Assembly: GCA_007124395.1 (NCBI GenBank)
Contig: SLFF01000137.1
Span: forward strand, 1 to 5,530
Direction of reading: 5' to 3'
DNA: 5,530 nucleotides
DNA from: Thermomicrobiaceae bacterium
GTDB taxonomy: Bacteria; Chloroflexota; Chloroflexia; Thermomicrobiales; Thermomicrobiaceae
Shown here: piece by piece, positions 4,540-5,530 of the stretch
Numbering within the stretch: the first letter of the stretch is position 1
Layout: every line of letters begins with the position of its first letter
Program-made: the position numbers and the translations under genes
Notes under the pieces: model-generated
Told to the model about the DNA's origin: nothing
The model's database searches: none
Seen by the model: the letters and a program-made list of their open reading frames with translations, nothing else

Positions 4540-5511
4540 TCAGGTGAACGACTCCAGCAACTCGGCATCGAGAATATGCACGTCACCCCGATGCGCGGTC
4601 ACCGCACCGGCCCGCTCCATCTTCTTCAGGGCCCTGGCGACGACCTCCCGTGCAGTTCCCGCCATCTCGGCGATCTCCCGCTGGGTCAAACGACGGCCAG
4701 TCTTGACGCCCGCACCTACACCAACCGTCGGTTGCTGCACCTGCAGGAGAATCTTGGCCACCCGGCCGGTGACATCGCGCATCGAAACGTCTTCGATCAT
4801 CGCCAGCATGTGGCGCAGGCGCTGGCTCATGATCCGGATGATGACCGAGGCGAACTCGGAACTACGCTCCACCAGCTCCTGAACTTCCCGTTTCGGCACC
4901 ACGATCACGCACGTCTCATCCAGTGCTTCAACGGTGACCGGGTTGACTCCGCCATCGAACACCGGAACTTCGTTGAACGAATCCCCCGGACCCATCAACC
5001 TGATCGTCTGCTCACGCCCGAACCCGAACGCGCTACTGCTCGACGCCTTGCTCAGCCGAACCGTTCCGTGCTCCACGATATACATCGCCTGGCACTGATC
5101 GCCTTCGAGCAATAGAACTTCTCCGGGGGCAAGGCACTGCGTTCGCGAGACCCTCGCCAGCCACTGCAGCTCGTCACAAGGAAGCACCTCGAATAGCGGA
5201 TCCTGGCGCAAGCGGTTGAGGCGAACGGTATAGCTCCCGTTCTCTCGCAACGGCGGCGCATAGCCACTCCGGTTCAGTCCGGAAGTCGAGACATCGAGAA
5301 TAATTCGATGTGCTTCCGGTAGCAGTTCGCAGTGGTCGGATTGGCTCGAGCAGTTGACTGCACCAAGCATGGACAGACGCTGTAATCGTTCCCGGATGAT
5401 GCTCGAATCGACCTCGAGATCCTGTGCAATCTCATCGACTGCCGTCGAACCGTTTGTCAACTTCAGCATTAGCGCCACACAGAGTGGATCCAGCGGATGC
5501 GGACATGCCAT
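4540..5511 (-). CDS. Crp/Fnr-family transcriptional regulator with extra N-terminal winged-helix-like domain
   Basis: A 323-residue regulator, about 100 residues longer than usual. Residues 1-75 look like a second helix-turn-helix (STAVDEIAQDLEVDSSIIRERLQRLSMLGAV, here named by its span 22-52) and contain C3, C11, C54 and C61. A cyclic-nucleotide-binding-type beta barrel spans about 103-212 (APGEVLLLEGD, YIVEHGTVRL, GPGDSFNEVPVFDGG). The C-terminal HTH_Crp domain spans about 245-320. Its recognition helix GTAREVVARALK has R288, E289 and R293 where CRP has R180, E181 and R185. The Arg-Ser pair that binds cAMP phosphate is replaced (GGVNPVTVEAL), so cAMP is unlikely to be the ligand. No classical FNR cysteine cluster is seen. 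It converges on the oxidase-like operon, whose promoter carries a TGTGA-N6-TCACA site. The frame stays open to the right edge, so the ATG at 5511 is provisional; AAAGG lies ten bases upstream. Confidence 0.9.
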   Translation of the reverse strand: MACPHPLDPLCVALMLKLTNGSTAVDEIAQDLEVDSSIIRERLQRLSMLGAVNCSSQSDHCELLPEAHRIILDVSTSGLNRSGYAPPLRENGSYTVRLNRLRQDPLFEVLPCDELQWLARVSRTQCLAPGEVLLLEGDQCQAMYIVEHGTVRLSKASSSSAFGFGREQTIRLMGPGDSFNEVPVFDGGVNPVTVEALDETCVIVVPKREVQELVERSSEFASVIIRIMSQRLRHMLAMIEDVSMRDVTGRVAKILLQVQQPTVGVGAGVKTGRRLTQREIAEMAGTAREVVARALKKMERAGAVTAHRGDVHILDAELLESFT

Positions 5512-5530
5512 ACGCTCCCAACCTTTCAGC

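Noticed and set aside
4480..5115. A 211-codon plus-strand open frame opposite the Crp/Fnr gene
   Set aside because: It begins inside the terminator hairpin, lacks a ribosome site and domain pattern, and overlaps a clearly real regulator gene.
1..5530. Search for tRNA, rRNA, CRISPR repeats, transposase genes and attachment sites
   Set aside because: No cloverleaf-like segment, regularly spaced repeat or transposase motif was seen on either strand by eye.

Overview
The window most resembles a chromosomal segment from a moderately GC-rich, heme-copper-respiring bacterium. A Chloroflexota (Thermomicrobia-like) or similar source is my best guess. It rests on a CtaG-type assembly factor beside a compact B-type-like oxidase operon, a deazaflavin/F420-family oxidoreductase, a Crp/Fnr regulator with an extra N-terminal domain, and one short dispersed-repeat-like sequence. 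The taxonomy is inferred from gene content and cannot be settled from this sequence alone.

Layout: a membrane-protein fragment on the minus strand leaves the left edge (1-164). A short intergenic stretch follows, with a REP-like hairpin sequence (201-228). Next on the minus strand are a Ddn-like deazaflavin-dependent oxidoreductase (290-721) and a CtaG-type copper/oxidase assembly protein (798-1691). A divergent promoter region (1692-1867) carries a perfect TGTGA-N6-TCACA palindrome. On the plus strand lies a three-gene cluster: a 59-residue single-helix membrane protein (1868-2047), a CuA-type subunit II (2067-2612) and a heme-copper oxidoreductase subunit I (2691-4445). A perfect 19-bp inverted repeat (4459-4503) probably terminates transcription in both directions. 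Beyond it, convergently oriented, is a Crp/Fnr-family regulator (4540-5511, minus).

How the parts fit: subunit II would pass electrons from a soluble donor through CuA to the low-spin heme and then the heme-CuB centre of subunit I. CtaG would help deliver copper, and the small protein may be an accessory subunit. No subunit III is present, as in B-type oxidases and NO reductases. The regulator's recognition helix keeps the three DNA-contact residues of E. coli CRP (R, E, R), and the divergent promoter holds exactly the half-sites such a helix should read. The palindrome sits at class II distance from a plausible -10 element on each side.

The most notable point is that subunit I keeps all six metal-binding histidines but lacks the active-site tyrosine expected four residues after the helix VI histidine. 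The motif reads H-G-A-Q-Q instead of H-P-x-V-Y, and helix VII has no tyrosine to replace it. This suggests the operon, which would be auto-annotated as a cytochrome c oxidase, may encode a CuA-containing nitric oxide reductase (eNOR-like) or another non-canonical heme-copper enzyme, under the control of a Crp/Fnr-type redox or NO-responsive regulator.
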